Positions 1 to 6,248 are shown, numbered from the stretch's first letter. The stretch is DNA of 7,518 bases from Clostridiaceae bacterium (GCA_016293225.1 JAEDEQ010000079.1:1-7518); one strand, 5' to 3'. Notes: a model not told the origin generated them from the letters alone. Made by a program: numbers and translations.

Positions 1-1832
1 GCGGTTGCACCGGCGTCGATTGCCTTTTCGTTCATTTCAACGATTTCTTTACCCTTCTTCATGAACTTCTGGGCTTTTTCCTTCATATAGCCGATTGCTT
101 CCTCTTCCGGAAGAACCTTGGAGAGGGAGAAGAAAGCGGACTGAAGAACGGTATTTGTACGCTTGCCGAGACCGATCTTTGCAGCAAGGTCGATAGCGTT
201 AACGGTGTAAAGCTGAATGTTGTTCTTTGCAATATATCTCTTTGCTTCGGCATTGAGCTTTTCGGCAAGCTCCTTTTCGTCCCACTGGCAGTTGATGAGG
301 AAAACACCGCCGGGCTTAACATCGTTGACCATCTTGTAACCCTTTTCAACATATGACGGGTTGTGGCAGGCAACGAAGTCAGCCTTATTGATATAATACG
401 GGGACTTGATGGGCTTGTCGCCGAAACGAAGGTGGGAGATTGTGATACCGCCCGTCTTCTTTGAGTCATACTGGAAGTAGGCCTGAACGAACTTGTCGGT
501 GTGGTCGCCGATAATCTTGATGGAGTCCTTGTTTGCGCCGACGGTTCCGTCGCCGCCGAGACCCCAGAACTTGCATTCGATTGTACCCTCGGCAGCAGTG
601 TTCGGAGCAGCCTTTTCTTCGAGTGAAAGATAGGTTACGTCATCGTTGATACCGATGGTGAAGTGGCGCTTCATATCGCTCTTTGCAAGCTCGTCATAAA
701 CAGCAAATACGCTTGCCGGCGGAGTATCCTTTGAACCGAGACCGTATCTGCCGCCGATAACCTCGATACCGGTTCTGCCGACTTCGTTAAGAGCGGCAAT
801 AACGTCAAGATAGAGCGGCTCGCCGAGAGCGCCCGGCTCCTTGGTTCTGTCAAGGACAGCAATTTTCTTAACGGTTTCGGGGATAGCTTCAGCAAGGTGC
901 TTTGCTGAGAACGGTCTGTAAAGACGAACCTTAACAAGACCGACCTTTTCGCCCTTGGCGGTGAGATAGTCGATAACTTCTTCGGCAACATCGCAGATTG
1001 AGCCCATTGCAACAATGACTCTTTCAGCGTCGGGAGCGCCGTAGTAGTTGAAGAGGTGATAGTTTGTTCCGAGCTTTGCGTTGACCTTGTCCATGTATTC
1101 CTCAACGATCTCGGGCATTGCATCATAATACTTGTTGCAGGCTTCTCTGTGCTGGAAGAAGATGTCTCCGTTTTCATGAGAGCCGCGCATTACGGGGCGT
1201 TCGGGATTGAGAGCGCGCTTACGGAACGCTTCAACGGCGTCCATGTCGCACATTTCCTTAAGATCTTCATAGTCCCAGACCTTAATCTTCTGAATTTCAT
1301 GAGAAGTGCGGAAACCGTCAAAGAAGTTGATGAACGGAACTCTGCCCTTGATTGCCGCAAGGTGAGCAACTGCGCCGAGGTCCATAACTTCCTGCGGGTT
1401 GGTTTCGGCAAGCATTGCAAAACCTGTCTGACGGCAGGCGTAAACGTCGGAATGATCGCCGAAGATGTTAAGAGCGTGGGAAGCAACGCAACGGGCCGAA
1501 ACGTGGAAAACAGAGGGAAGAAGTTCACCGGCAATCTTATACATATTCGGGATCATGAGAAGAAGACCCTGCGAAGCGGTATAGGTTGTGGTGAGAGCGC
1601 CTGCTGCGAGCGAGCCGTGAACGGTACCTGCCGCGCCGGCTTCGGACTGCATTTCGGCAACCTTAACGGTGGTTCCGAAGATGTTTTTCATGCCCTGTGC
1701 CGACCACTGGTCAACATAGTCTGCCATGGGGCTTGACGGAGTGATGGGATAAATACCCGCGACCTCGGTAAAAGCGTAGGAAACATATGCGGCGGCATTG
1801 TTTCCGTCCATGGTCTTTGATTTTCTTGCCAT
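1..1832 (-). CDS. nifJ: Pyruvate:ferredoxin (flavodoxin) oxidoreductase, N-terminal 610 residues (partial)
   Basis: This enzyme converts pyruvate and CoA to acetyl-CoA and CO2 in the cytoplasm and passes two electrons to ferredoxin or flavodoxin. The visible part covers domain I (about residues 10-255), domain II (about 260-410) and domain III (about 415-610). Residues T31 (in YPITPSSPM), E64 (in EMQSEAGAAG) and R114 (in VSARCVASHA) fall at the same numbers as the thiamine diphosphate and pyruvate contacts of the Desulfovibrio africanus enzyme. GLGGDGTVGANK at 424-435 and TGGITISHLRFG at 460-471 are typical of domain III. The family is about 1,170-1,200 residues long, so the [4Fe-4S] ferredoxin-like domain and the second thiamine-binding domain lie beyond the left edge. 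The ATG at 1832 follows AAGGAGGA (1848-1841) by 8 bases. No frameshift or internal stop is seen. The gene is divergent from the acyltransferase gene and has its own promoter. Confidence 0.97.
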   Translation of the reverse strand, partial: MARKSKTMDGNNAAAYVSYAFTEVAGIYPITPSSPMADYVDQWSAQGMKNIFGTTVKVAEMQSEAGAAGTVHGSLAAGALTTTYTASQGLLLMIPNMYKIAGELLPSVFHVSARCVASHALNIFGDHSDVYACRQTGFAMLAETNPQEVMDLGAVAHLAAIKGRVPFINFFDGFRTSHEIQKIKVWDYEDLKEMCDMDAVEAFRKRALNPERPVMRGSHENGDIFFQHREACNKYYDAMPEIVEEYMDKVNAKLGTNYHLFNYYGAPDAERVIVAMGSICDVAEEVIDYLTAKGEKVGLVKVRLYRPFSAKHLAEAIPETVKKIAVLDRTKEPGALGEPLYLDVIAALNEVGRTGIEVIGGRYGLGSKDTPPASVFAVYDELAKSDMKRHFTIGINDDVTYLSLEEKAAPNTAAEGTIECKFWGLGGDGTVGANKDSIKIIGDHTDKFVQAYFQYDSKKTGGITISHLRFGDKPIKSPYYINKADFVACHNPSYVEKGYKMVNDVKPGGVFLINCQWDEKELAEKLNAEAKRYIAKNNIQLYTVNAIDLAAKIGLGKRTNTVLQSAFFSLSKVLPEEEAIGYMKEKAQKFMKKGKEIVEMNEKAIDAGAT

Positions 1833-1893
1833 TGGCTTTGTCCTCCTTAAATTGGAAATTCCTTTTCCGAACAGCCGAAAACTCAGCTATTGT

Positions 1894-1907
1894 TTGATAT
1901 AAATCAA
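1894..1907. promoter_or_regulatory. FNR/CRP-type operator dyad at the nifJ transcription start
   Basis: TTGATATAAATCAA is a perfect dyad of the form TTGAT-N4-ATCAA, which is the FNR-box consensus. It covers roughly +2 to +15 of the predicted nifJ transcript, so a bound protein would be expected to block initiation or early elongation rather than activate. Copies of CCGAACA flank it at 1867-1873 and 1910-1916. Crp/Fnr-family proteins with this specificity are known; whether this organism has one cannot be seen here. Confidence 0.45.
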
Positions 1908-1915
1908 CACCGAAC

Positions 1916-1944
1916 ATTTTAACACCAAATCGGTTATAAGTAAA
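1916..1944 (-). promoter_or_regulatory. Predicted nifJ promoter (extended -10)
   Basis: Read on the minus strand, TTTACT (1944-1939) lies 17 bases ahead of TAAAAT (1921-1916). A TG one base before the -10 makes it an extended -10 element. Transcription would begin near 1909, giving a leader of about 77 bases. The leader can form a small hairpin, AGCTGA-GTTT-TCGGCT on the minus strand (1888-1873). The call rests on motif match only. Confidence 0.6.
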
Positions 1945-1961
1945 TATGCAAAGAGTTGAAA

Positions 1962-1977
1962 TATAAAAATTTTTATA
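1962..1977. repeat. 16-bp AT palindrome upstream of the nifJ promoter
   Basis: TATAAAAATTTTTATA reads the same on both strands and continues into a run of seven A bases. It lies roughly 20-35 bases upstream of the nifJ -35 hexamer, partly within the zone where UP elements act. Likely roles are alpha-subunit contact, curvature or easy melting; none is proven. Confidence 0.4.
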
Positions 1978-2004
1978 AAAAAATCTTGGTAATTTTAATA
2001 AAAT

Positions 2005-2065
2005 GCACCGGTTGAAAAGCGCAGCTTCGTCCTTTCCGCCGGAAACGGTTCGTTTTCCCCGGTGC
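2005..2065. other. Possible structured element (three-way junction)
   Basis: A GC-rich island in an AT-rich spacer. The ends GCACCGG (2005-2011) and CCGGTGC (2059-2065) pair perfectly. Inside are two nested hairpins: one built on TTTCC-GCC-GGAAA (2033-2045), extended by CC/GG with one bulge, and one of about five pairs, GAAAAGC-GCA-GCTTC (2014-2028), with one bulged base. Together they form a three-way junction on either strand. Read as RNA on the minus strand it would lie upstream of nifJ, but I find no good minus-strand promoter in front of it. It is not a recognised riboswitch class and may be only a DNA-level inverted repeat. Confidence 0.25.
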
Positions 2066-2082
2066 CCTTTCAAATCCTTTTC

Positions 2083-2118
2083 GACAAAACTCCGGCGTTT
2101 TGACAAATTTCAGACAAA
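2083..2118 (+). repeat. Three GACAAA direct repeats upstream of the acyltransferase promoter
   Basis: GACAAA occurs at 2083-2088, 2102-2107 and 2113-2118, with offsets of 19 and 11 bases. The set lies 35-70 bases upstream of the rightward -35 hexamer. The copies could bind a regulator, but six-base repeats in AT-rich DNA can arise by chance. Confidence 0.25.
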
Positions 2119-2151
2119 TTATCCGAAACTATATATTATCCCTTTTTAGCC

Positions 2152-2180
2152 TTGACAGTTTTCGACAGGTGTTGTAAAAT
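2152..2180 (+). promoter_or_regulatory. Strong sigma-A promoter for the acyltransferase operon
   Basis: A perfect TTGACA (2152-2157) is separated by exactly 17 bases from TAAAAT (2175-2180), which matches TATAAT at five of six positions. Transcription would start near 2187, four bases past the A of the ATG at 2183. This is the main argument that the acyltransferase does not start at that ATG. Confidence 0.75.
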
Positions 2181-2200
2181 CAATGAAGCGTCACTTAAAA

Positions 2201-2207
2201 AGGGGTG
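2201..2207 (+). promoter_or_regulatory. Ribosome-binding site that selects the TTG start at 2213
   Basis: AGGGGTG, preceded by a run of A, resembles AGGAGGTG and sits 7 bases before TTG at 2213. The ATG at 2183 has only GTTGTAAAATCA before it, with no Shine-Dalgarno match. Confidence 0.6.
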
Positions 2208-2212
2208 TAAGC

Positions 2213-3526
2213 TTGAACACTTTTAATAAAAATAATCCGGCGGCATCGGCCGAGCCTTACGAGGACAAGCCGTGGTTCAGAATCGACAATGCCGCAACGC
2301 TTTACGCCGCCGCCCGAAGAAAGGACTGGACAAGAACTTTCAGGACGGCCGTTGTTCTGGATTCAAAAATTGACCCGGTCATTCTCCAGAAAGCGCTTGA
2401 GGACACGGCAAAGCGCTTTCCGTTCTTTTGCGTTCAGCTGCGCGACGGTATGTTCTGGAGCTATTTTGAAAGAATTGACGAAGTGCCGAAGATTGTTCCG
2501 GACAACAACTATCCTTACCGTCCCATTGACCTCGGCGACAACAAAAAGCCCTGCTTCAGAGTAACCTACGGCGAAAACAGAATTGTTCTTGAGGGCTTTC
2601 ACTCAATGACCGACGGCGGCGGAGCAAACGTCCTGCTTTCAACGCTTGTTGCGCGCTATTTTGAATTAAAAGGCTTCAATTTCAAACCCGACGGAAAGCT
2701 TGTTCTTTCAACCGCCGACGAGCCGCAGGAATGTGAAGCCCGAGACGACTACTATACCTACGGCGACATAACCAGAGGTGCAAAGAATCCGCCGCGCGTT
2801 TCGGTGCATATCGGCGAAAACAACCCCCTGCCCGGCTACGCCTTTCTTATTCACGGAATCTGCCGCGTTGAGGACCTTAAAAGAATTGCAAAAAAACATT
2901 CGCTGACCATTACGGAATACCTCACCGCAGTGCTCATTCTCACCTATTTCAATACCGAGCAGCACGATAAAAAGCCTATCAGCGTCAGCGTACCGATTGA
3001 CCTGCGCAGGCGCTTTGAGTCGCGCTCGCTGCGGAACTTCTGCTTTATGACTGATGTTTCCTTTGATCCCGGAGAAAAGGACGAGGTCACCTTTGACGAA
3101 ATCTGCAACAGCATCCGCGGAAAGCTTGCCGAAAAAGCAAGCTCGGAGAACCTGCTCGACGCGATAAGCGCAAACGTCAGCGCGGCCTCAAACCCGGTGC
3201 TTAAAATTGTTCCTTATTTCATCAAAAGACTGTTTCTCAAAAACACCTATGAAAAGGTTCAGCATACATACACGGCGTTCTTTTCAAACCTCGGCGAATT
3301 CAGCTTCCCCGAGGAAATTGCAAAACACATTCTGCGCGTTGAAGCCTGCCTCGGCTGCACGCCGTATCAGCACTTCGGCTGTGCCTCGGCCTCGGTGAAC
3401 GGTGTTTTCACCTTCACCTTTACAAGCGGCAACAGGGACACTGAAAAGCAAAAATTCTTTTTCCGCTTCCTTTCCTCGGACGGCGTTCCGCTCAGGATTG
3501 AAAGCAACGACAGAAACCGGGGGTGA
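2213..3526 (+). CDS. HxxxDG acyltransferase, condensation / alcohol-acetyltransferase-like
   Basis: The protein has 437 residues from the TTG start and probably transfers an acyl group from a thioester, CoA or carrier-bound, to an alcohol or amine. FHSMTDGGG carries the catalytic-type motif H130-x3-D134-G135; the first His of the usual HHxxxDG pair is Phe. PIDLR (261-265) and FFSNLG (356-361) match landmarks of the second half-domain in PapA, wax-ester synthase and alcohol acetyltransferase proteins. The usual DFGWG motif of peptide-synthetase condensation domains is absent. There is no signal peptide or membrane segment and no carrier domain, so it is a stand-alone cytoplasmic enzyme. An in-frame ATG at 2183 would add 10 residues but lies upstream of the predicted transcript start. 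The stop abuts the next gene, so the two are likely cotranslated. Substrate and product are unknown. Confidence 0.75.
   Translation: MNTFNKNNPAASAEPYEDKPWFRIDNAATLYAAARRKDWTRTFRTAVVLDSKIDPVILQKALEDTAKRFPFFCVQLRDGMFWSYFERIDEVPKIVPDNNYPYRPIDLGDNKKPCFRVTYGENRIVLEGFHSMTDGGGANVLLSTLVARYFELKGFNFKPDGKLVLSTADEPQECEARDDYYTYGDITRGAKNPPRVSVHIGENNPLPGYAFLIHGICRVEDLKRIAKKHSLTITEYLTAVLILTYFNTEQHDKKPISVSVPIDLRRRFESRSLRNFCFMTDVSFDPGEKDEVTFDEICNSIRGKLAEKASSENLLDAISANVSAASNPVLKIVPYFIKRLFLKNTYEKVQHTYTAFFSNLGEFSFPEEIAKHILRVEACLGCTPYQHFGCASASVNGVFTFTFTSGNRDTEKQKFFFRFLSSDGVPLRIESNDRNRG
3519..3525 (+). promoter_or_regulatory. Ribosome-binding site inside the gene junction, selecting ATG 3532
   Basis: GGGGGTG spans the last sense codons of the acyltransferase and sits 6 bases before ATG 3532. 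A GTG at 3523 would overlap the upstream TGA, but it is itself the end of this site and has no good site of its own. Placing the ribosome site over the upstream stop suggests translational coupling. Confidence 0.55.
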
Positions 3527-3531
3527 ATAAA

Positions 3532-4056
3532 ATGAGATGTCTGACTTGCGGCGTTGACCTCGGGGAAGAATACACCCGTTGTCCGCTCTGCGGTGAAAAA
3601 GCCTCAGACGAAGAACCCGTGCTCAAGGGCTTTGTTACCGCGGAATATCCGCAGTATGATGAGAGCACGGCTTATAAGAAAACAAAATTCAAATGCTCCT
3701 TTCCGCTTAAATATCTGCTGCGCGGAGTCTGGGTGCTGTGCGCCGGCTTCGGCATTGCGGCGCTTTTCGGCTTTGAAAAGCTTTGGACAATCGGCGTTCC
3801 CGTTTCCTTTGTTTTGACTGCGGCGGTGTACTTTTTTAACGGTCTGCTTGAAAAAGGGCGGCTGCTTCACAGTGCGGTCGCTTCGCTTGCAACGCTTGCT
3901 TCTGCCGGCGTTTTTACTCTCGTTTCCCTCATTGCAAAATGCGGCGTTTCCGGAATGGTTGACAGTCTGCTTGTTTGCCTTGCCTTTTTCCTTTTGCTCT
4001 GGGCAATCAGACCGAAAAGAGTGAAAGAGCAGATGAAAGCGCTGTTTGTGCTTTGA
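3532..4056 (+). CDS. Small zinc-ribbon membrane protein, partner of the acyltransferase
   Basis: A 174-residue protein of unknown function. The N-terminus has two CxxC pairs, C3-LT-C6 and C17-PL-C20, spaced like a zinc ribbon. A polar linker of about 40 residues follows, then four hydrophobic segments at about 62-81, 84-105, 113-135 and 141-159, and a short basic tail (RPKRVKEQMK). It is therefore expected to be an integral membrane protein with the ribbon probably on the cytoplasmic side. The layout resembles small zinc-ribbon/transmembrane proteins I recall beside alcohol-acetyltransferase-like genes in clostridia (possibly DUF6320), but I could not check this. Only 5 bases separate it from the upstream stop, and it precedes a terminator, so it is the last gene of a two-gene operon. 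It might anchor the acyltransferase at the membrane; that is inference. Confidence 0.75.
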   Translation: MRCLTCGVDLGEEYTRCPLCGEKASDEEPVLKGFVTAEYPQYDESTAYKKTKFKCSFPLKYLLRGVWVLCAGFGIAALFGFEKLWTIGVPVSFVLTAAVYFFNGLLEKGRLLHSAVASLATLASAGVFTLVSLIAKCGVSGMVDSLLVCLAFFLLLWAIRPKRVKEQMKALFVL

Positions 4057-4068
4057 TTGTATAATTTG

Positions 4069-4119
4069 CGGCTGCAAGAGCCCGGGAGCTTTCCCGGATT
4101 CCTGCAGCCGTTTTGGTTT
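4069..4119 (+). terminator. Rho-independent terminator of the acyltransferase operon
   Basis: CGGCTGCA (4069-4076) pairs perfectly with TGCAGCCG (4103-4110). An inner stem, CCGGGA (4082-4087) with TCCCGG (4092-4097), closes a GCTT loop. The hairpin is followed on the plus strand by TTTTGGTTT. On the minus strand the flank is CAAATTATA, a poor U-run, so termination of the converging flavoprotein gene here would be weaker. Confidence 0.8.
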
Positions 4120-4126
4120 GTGCCTG

Positions 4127-5434
4127 TTATTTTCTCGTTACTCTGACGACGTTTTTCAAAACGCTTTGCTGCCATTTTTCAACTGCTTCTCTGTCATATT
4201 TTTCGGGTGCCTTCCTGAGAGCGGAGGAAACCTTTGAGCCTTTCATAATTCCTCCGAGGATTGCAAAGAAATACTTCGGCTTTTTCATTCCACGGACAAA
4301 TTTTCCAAGAAGAGCCAGAACGGAGGTATTTCTTCCTGCTCCGGCAAGGTCGGACGCCTGAATCACGGCGCTTTCAAAAAGGAAATCAACACCCTTTCCC
4401 TCAAGCTCAAGCAGCGAATTTTTAAGCCCCTCGTTTTTTGCGGTCTCCGCTCCGTAAAGGAGGTGGAAGCTTCTGTTGTATTCCCACAGCGCACTGACAT
4501 CAGCGCTCTTTTTTTCGTTAACCGTTTTTGCAAGCAGCTCACCGGCAAGGAGCGAAAGGTCAATTCCCATTCCGTTCATCGGCGTTGTCATGAATGCGCT
4601 GTCGCCGACTGCGGCAAAGCCGTTTGCAACCATGAGCGAAAGCGGACGCCTGACGGGAATCACTCCGTCCGCCGAGCCATGGAGCACTTCTGTTCCGATA
4701 TATGGATGGCTCTTTCTGAAAAGTTCGGTCAGCGATTCCTTTTTTTCTTCGCTCATCGGGTCGATGCGTCCAATAAGAATGTCAACGCTGTCCTCATTTG
4801 TGCAGCACCACGACAGTCCCTGCTCACGGTTGTGGCAGAGATAAACCTCGAAAGGCACATCGGGCATTACAGACGGCTCAGTCTTTTTATAGTAAGTTCG
4901 CCTTGCAAAGAAAACGTCTCCTCTTGCAGGCTCCTTTTCGATTGAAAACATTTGGGGAAGCTTCATTCTTACGGGCGAAAACGCACCGGCTGCGTCAATC
5001 ACAAGGTCGGCAAGAACAATTCCGCTTTTTGTTTCAACTCCGATCACTCTGTCCGAGGCTGCAACGGGCGCCAGAACCTCGGTTCCAAAGCAAAGCTTAA
5101 CCCCGTTTTCCTCGGCGGCGCAAAGCAGCATTTCGATAAGCGGCTTGCGCCACATGATTTTCTGTCGGTTTTCATCGGTATAATTGACAACAACCCTTGT
5201 TTTGTAATCAGGCGAAACAAAGGCGCAGTCTCCCCGATAGCGCCAGCTGTTTTCCGGAAGCTCGGTTTTTCCCGTGATGCGCAGCAGAATTGAAAAGGTG
5301 AACCTGTCCTCCCAATCGTGGCCGAGATCCTTGCGCTGCTTTTTTTCAAGGACGGTGACATCGTGGCCGCCCTTTGCAAGGCCTATAGCGGCAGCAAGTC
5401 CTCCGTGACCTGCGCCGGCAACAATAATCTTCAT
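4127..5434 (-). CDS. FAD-dependent oxidoreductase, geranylgeranyl-reductase/PHBH-like
   Basis: A 435-residue cytoplasmic flavoprotein. The N-terminus is a Rossmann FAD site: VAGAGHGGLAAAIGLA with G7, G9 and G12, ending at E30 of the second strand, which should hold the ADP ribose. LVIDAAGAFSPVR (144-156) corresponds to the second FAD motif. FAAVGDSAFMTTPMNGMG (273-290), with G277, D278, P285 and G288, is the GD motif binding the ribityl and flavin. The middle segment GLSWCCTNEDSVDILIGRI (206-224) resembles the substrate-domain strands of geranylgeranyl-reductase-like proteins. The natural substrate is unknown; reduction or hydroxylation of a lipid, terpenoid or aromatic compound would fit. 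ATG 5434 is chosen over TTG 5440 because GGGGAG (5449-5444) is 9 bases from the ATG but only 3 from the TTG. The gene is monocistronic, converges on the acyltransferase operon and diverges from the phosphatase. Confidence 0.85.
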   Translation of the reverse strand: MKIIVAGAGHGGLAAAIGLAKGGHDVTVLEKKQRKDLGHDWEDRFTFSILLRITGKTELPENSWRYRGDCAFVSPDYKTRVVVNYTDENRQKIMWRKPLIEMLLCAAEENGVKLCFGTEVLAPVAASDRVIGVETKSGIVLADLVIDAAGAFSPVRMKLPQMFSIEKEPARGDVFFARRTYYKKTEPSVMPDVPFEVYLCHNREQGLSWCCTNEDSVDILIGRIDPMSEEKKESLTELFRKSHPYIGTEVLHGSADGVIPVRRPLSLMVANGFAAVGDSAFMTTPMNGMGIDLSLLAGELLAKTVNEKKSADVSALWEYNRSFHLLYGAETAKNEGLKNSLLELEGKGVDFLFESAVIQASDLAGAGRNTSVLALLGKFVRGMKKPKYFFAILGGIMKGSKVSSALRKAPEKYDREAVEKWQQSVLKNVVRVTRK

Positions 5435-5443
5435 ATTCAATTT

Positions 5444-5449
5444 CTCCCC
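5444..5449 (-). promoter_or_regulatory. Ribosome-binding site deciding the flavoprotein start
   Basis: GGGGAG on the minus strand lies 9 bases before ATG 5434 and only 3 bases before the in-frame TTG 5440. The spacing favours the ATG and removes two residues from the longest reading. Confidence 0.6.
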
Positions 5450-5466
5450 GTATTTTCTTTTCCTCG

Positions 5467-5475
5467 ATTATAGCA
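5467..5475 (-). promoter_or_regulatory. Extended -10 promoter of the flavoprotein gene
   Basis: The minus strand reads TGCTATAAT, a consensus extended -10. The matching -35 position (5490-5495) reads AATATA and is poor, as is common for extended -10 promoters. Transcription would begin near 5460, about 25 bases before the ATG. Confidence 0.6.
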
Positions 5476-5536
5476 AAAAACAGTCAATATATATTTCCGC
5501 TCGGTATAAAACGCCGCTGTTTTCCATATCATGCCG

Positions 5537-5565
5537 TTGACAAATCCTCCTGTTTGCTTTATCAT
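5537..5565 (+). promoter_or_regulatory. Sigma-A promoter of the HAD phosphatase gene
   Basis: TTGACA (5537-5542), 17 bases, then TATCAT (5560-5565). The transcript would start near 5572. It lies back to back with the flavoprotein promoter, with about 60 bases between the two -10/-35 blocks. Confidence 0.7.
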
Positions 5566-5603
5566 TGAAAAAATGCCAATGACTTTTTAAGGAGCAAAGG
5601 GAC

Positions 5604-6248
5604 ATGAAGAAATTTGACCGCGTCCTCTGGGACTGGAACGGAACGCTGCTTGATGACCTCGATATGAACTACGAGGTTATGAAAACAATGCTTTTAAATA
5701 CCGGGAAAGCAAGCTTTCCCTCAAAGGAATTCTATCTTGAGCATTTCGGCTTCCCTATCATAAATTTTTATAAGCTTTTGGGCTTCAGCTTTGAAAACAG
5801 AAGCTTTGAAAAAGCCGCAGAGGAGTATGTTTTTGAATATGAAAAACGTCTGCCCGGAACAAAGCTTTTTGAAAACGCCGAAAGCACGCTGAAAACCCTC
5901 TCTGAAAACAACATTAAGCAGGCCGTTATCTCCGCAACGGGGCATGAGCGGCTTGCTTTGCAGGTTTCCCGTTTCGGCATTGAAAAATACTTTGACGCAG
6001 TGCTCGGCACGGAAAACGAGCTTGGAAAGGGCAAAACCGACGTTGCAAGGGCATGGCTCAAAAAAAGCAAGGCAGACCCGAAGCGCACCGTTTTCATCGG
6101 AGACACGCTGCATGACCTTGAAACGGCGCAGGCCATCGGCTGCGAGTGCATTTTCATTGCAAGAGGGCATAATTCAAAAGAGCGCCTGCTCTCCTCCGGA
6201 TGCAGAGTTCTCGGTGATATCGGCGAAATTCCGCACGAAATCCTGTGA
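5604..6248 (+). CDS. HAD-superfamily hydrolase, phosphoglycolate-phosphatase-like
   Basis: A 214-residue soluble enzyme that should hydrolyse a small phosphate ester with Mg2+. Motif I is WDWNGTLLDD, with D10 as nucleophile; the usual second Asp of DxDGT is Asn12. A helical cap of about 70 residues follows (20-90). Motif II is VISATG with S110. Motif III is probably a Lys in GKGK (142 or 144). Motif IV is VFIGDTLHD with D167 and D171 for the metal. Length and cap position fit subfamily I (Gph/PGP-like), but the Asn variant is widespread in uncharacterised HAD proteins, so phosphoglycolate is only a guess and no symbol is given. AAGGAG (5589-5594) is 9 bases before the ATG. It has its own promoter, and no partner gene is evident. 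Confidence 0.88.
   Translation: MKKFDRVLWDWNGTLLDDLDMNYEVMKTMLLNTGKASFPSKEFYLEHFGFPIINFYKLLGFSFENRSFEKAAEEYVFEYEKRLPGTKLFENAESTLKTLSENNIKQAVISATGHERLALQVSRFGIEKYFDAVLGTENELGKGKTDVARAWLKKSKADPKRTVFIGDTLHDLETAQAIGCECIFIARGHNSKERLLSSGCRVLGDIGEIPHEIL

Noticed and set aside
1056..1736. A 226-residue plus-strand open frame opposite nifJ
   Set aside because: It is the complement of the well-supported nifJ coding frame, has no ribosome site and no recognisable domain.
1890..1910. Possible Rex operator (TTGTTAA-N4-TTAACAA)
   Set aside because: TTGTT and AACAC are present, but the half-sites are poor and the spacing is 21 rather than 18 bases. The TTGAT-N4-ATCAA reading fits without mismatch.
2005..2065. 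Cyclic-di-GMP (GEMM-I) riboswitch
   Set aside because: Fragments such as GGACGAAGC recall the class, but the CGCAAAGC core, the GAAA tetraloop and its receptor are missing.
1711..2106. A 131-residue minus-strand open frame spanning the nifJ start and spacer
   Set aside because: It runs through the predicted promoter, operator and AT palindrome, overlaps nifJ in another frame and has no family features.
3523..3531. GTG 3523 as start of the zinc-ribbon protein
   Set aside because: It lies within the GGGGGTG ribosome site that is well spaced for ATG 3532, and lacks a site of its own.
3604..4077. Minus-strand open frame opposite the zinc-ribbon membrane protein
   Set aside because: Low-complexity basic composition and complementary to a better-supported gene with membrane segments and CxxC pairs.
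4463..4945. Plus-strand open frames opposite the flavoprotein
   Set aside because: They are shadows of the FAD enzyme, whose three FAD motifs are all intact on the other strand.
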